Of a stretch of 7,109 bases of DNA, positions 6,141-7,109 are shown piece by piece. The notes beneath the pieces are model-generated. The model was not told the origin of the DNA, made no database searches, and saw only the letters and a program-made list of their open reading frames with translations. This DNA is from Bacteroidota bacterium. Its GTDB lineage: Bacteria; Bacteroidota; Bacteroidia; Bacteroidales; UBA1402. The DNA lies in NCBI GenBank assembly GCA_030706285.1, contig JAUZOU010000149.1:1-7109 (forward strand), read 5' to 3'. Both the position numbers and the translations under genes were made by a program. Positions within the stretch are counted from its first letter, which is position 1, and every line of letters starts with the position of its first letter.

Positions 6141-7109
6141 TTATCTAACATCCCACCATACCGGTGTAGAAACAGCCACCTGAGCCGGTGTGTTTTTGTT
6201 GTAGTTTACTGCCGTTTCAGGGAAAGGAACCCGTTTAACAACCTTGGTACCGCCCAAATTATTAACCCAGGGCACAATTAAATCACCAGGCGTATATAAA
6301 GATTCGTCACTATAAATATCCGATGCAGCACTTGCTGAGAAGGCAGGATAATGCAAACGCCTGATTTCGGTCCAACCTTCGAAATGGTTAACCATACATA
6401 GAGCAACCCATTTCTGTAAACCGATCAGCTTAAGCTTCTGCTCAAGATTGGTTGCTTTGTCCCATGAAATAGCATCGGTAGCAACAAATGCACTGGCACC
6501 GCTCGTTCCATGCAGGTTGAAATTGGCGTCGATGGCAGCTTCATAGTCAGCTTTTGCAGCAGCGTTTGTTCCCCAACGAGCTTCAGCCTCTGCTTTAAAG
6601 AAGTTTAATTCACTAACTGTATAGAAATAAACAGGAGTTGTAGCCGTCATAATCGGGAAACTGTAATCATTTGTTTTGGTACCGGAAGGCATTTTTGTCT
6701 TACTTCCAGGAATTAATCCGAGATATTCACCCTTATTGGCAGCTTTTTTGTACAAAGCGGACATTCTCGGATCATTCGTGCTCTTTAGATAGCTAATGAT
6801 AGGATATGTAGCAATGTTGTTGTATGTTCCGAGTCCGGAACCACTCCAATTACATTCGTACCATGGGTTTCTCTTTTCGGCAGCATCAGAGTAAATAGCC
6901 ATCTTAATATCGCTGGTCATTACTAACTCCGGATCGTTGACAAGCGTCATAATTTTTGCCGAGTTGTCTTCAGCAAACGATGAACGCATATACAATTTGA
7001 GCTTCATAGCTTTTGCAAAAACAATCCATTGGCTGACCTTCTTCCCAAGAAGCATATCGGACGATATGATGGAATTGCTGTTGACTTTAGCGAGTGCCGT
7101 GTCAAGTTC
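6141..7109 (-). CDS. SusD-like outer-membrane lipoprotein, 5' end outside window
   Basis: The frame is open from the right edge of the window (322 residues visible) to a TAA at 6141-6143. The internal ATG at 7055 is not the start, because the family pattern continues upstream of it (ELDTALAKVNSNSIISSD). The product belongs to the SusD/RagB superfamily, SusD-like_2 type. SusQW-type landmarks are WIVFAKAMKLKLYMR after the edge, the helical FFKAEAEARWG and AAAKADYEAAIDANF (TPR-like), LIGLQKWVALCMVNHFEGW followed by TEIRRLHYP, and the terminal VPFPETAVNYNKNTPA and PVWWDVR. SusD proteins are lid-like lipoproteins on the extracellular face of a SusC TonB-dependent transporter, capturing glycans or peptides for import. 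The missing N-terminus would carry the lipoprotein signal. A susC-type gene is expected further upstream. The substrate cannot be read from the sequence. Confidence 0.93.
   Translation of the reverse strand, partial: ELDTALAKVNSNSIISSDMLLGKKVSQWIVFAKAMKLKLYMRSSFAEDNSAKIMTLVNDPELVMTSDIKMAIYSDAAEKRNPWYECNWSGSGLGTYNNIATYPIISYLKSTNDPRMSALYKKAANKGEYLGLIPGSKTKMPSGTKTNDYSFPIMTATTPVYFYTVSELNFFKAEAEARWGTNAAAKADYEAAIDANFNLHGTSGASAFVATDAISWDKATNLEQKLKLIGLQKWVALCMVNHFEGWTEIRRLHYPAFSASAASDIYSDESLYTPGDLIVPWVNNLGGTKVVKRVPFPETAVNYNKNTPAQVAVSTPVWWDVR

Noticed and set aside
1..7109. CRISPR array, toxin-antitoxin pair, defence island or phage genes
   Set aside because: No regularly spaced repeats and no recognisable proteins of these types were seen on either strand.

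Overview
The window looks like chromosomal DNA from a member of the Bacteroidales (Bacteroides/Parabacteroides-like). The evidence is the 3' half of a SusD-type glycan-uptake operon with several SPII lipoproteins, promoters of the Bacteroidetes type (TTTG / TAnnTTTG) and start codons without a clear Shine-Dalgarno sequence.

Layout. Positions 80-1300 (minus) encode the ribosome-associated GTPase HflX. Positions 1484-2437 (plus) encode a TerC/Alx-family membrane protein, divergent from hflX. The 183 bp between the two starts holds a promoter for each gene. From 2438 to about 4700 lies a graveyard of mobile DNA. It holds pieces of group II introns on both strands: the C-terminal thumb/maturase part of an intron reverse transcriptase on the minus strand (about 2464-2800), a 34-nt domain V with an adjoining domain VI-like hairpin on the minus strand (about 2800-2881), a domain I piece on the plus strand (about 2888-3064 or a little further), and an N-terminal reverse-transcriptase piece on the plus strand spread over three frames (about 4334-4660). 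Between the plus-strand intron pieces sit an AT-rich gene for an orphan lipoprotein (3176-3742, minus) and an unassigned 87-codon open frame lacking a start (3936-4199, minus) with a good Bacteroidetes promoter in front of it.

From 4712 rightwards is the end of a nutrient-acquisition operon read on the minus strand: a SusD-like outer-membrane lipoprotein (6141 to beyond 7109, truncated by the window edge), a lipoprotein with an Ig-like domain and a BT_2262-type C-terminal domain (5412-6119), and a lipoprotein of the lipid-binding putative hydrolase family carrying a dockerin/EF-hand-like calcium loop (4768-5400). It closes with a perfect 18-bp inverted-repeat terminator (4712-4752). The intergenic gaps are 11 and 21 bp, so the three are almost certainly co-transcribed, with a SusC-type TonB-dependent transporter expected upstream beyond the window.

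The housekeeping genes at the left and the Sus-type operon at the right are ordinary. The unusual part is the rearranged intron debris, in which the domain V of one intron lies immediately 5' of the reverse-transcriptase C-terminus of another on the same strand, as expected if one intron had inserted into the open reading frame of another and the locus was later inverted and decayed. No clear new biological system is evident.
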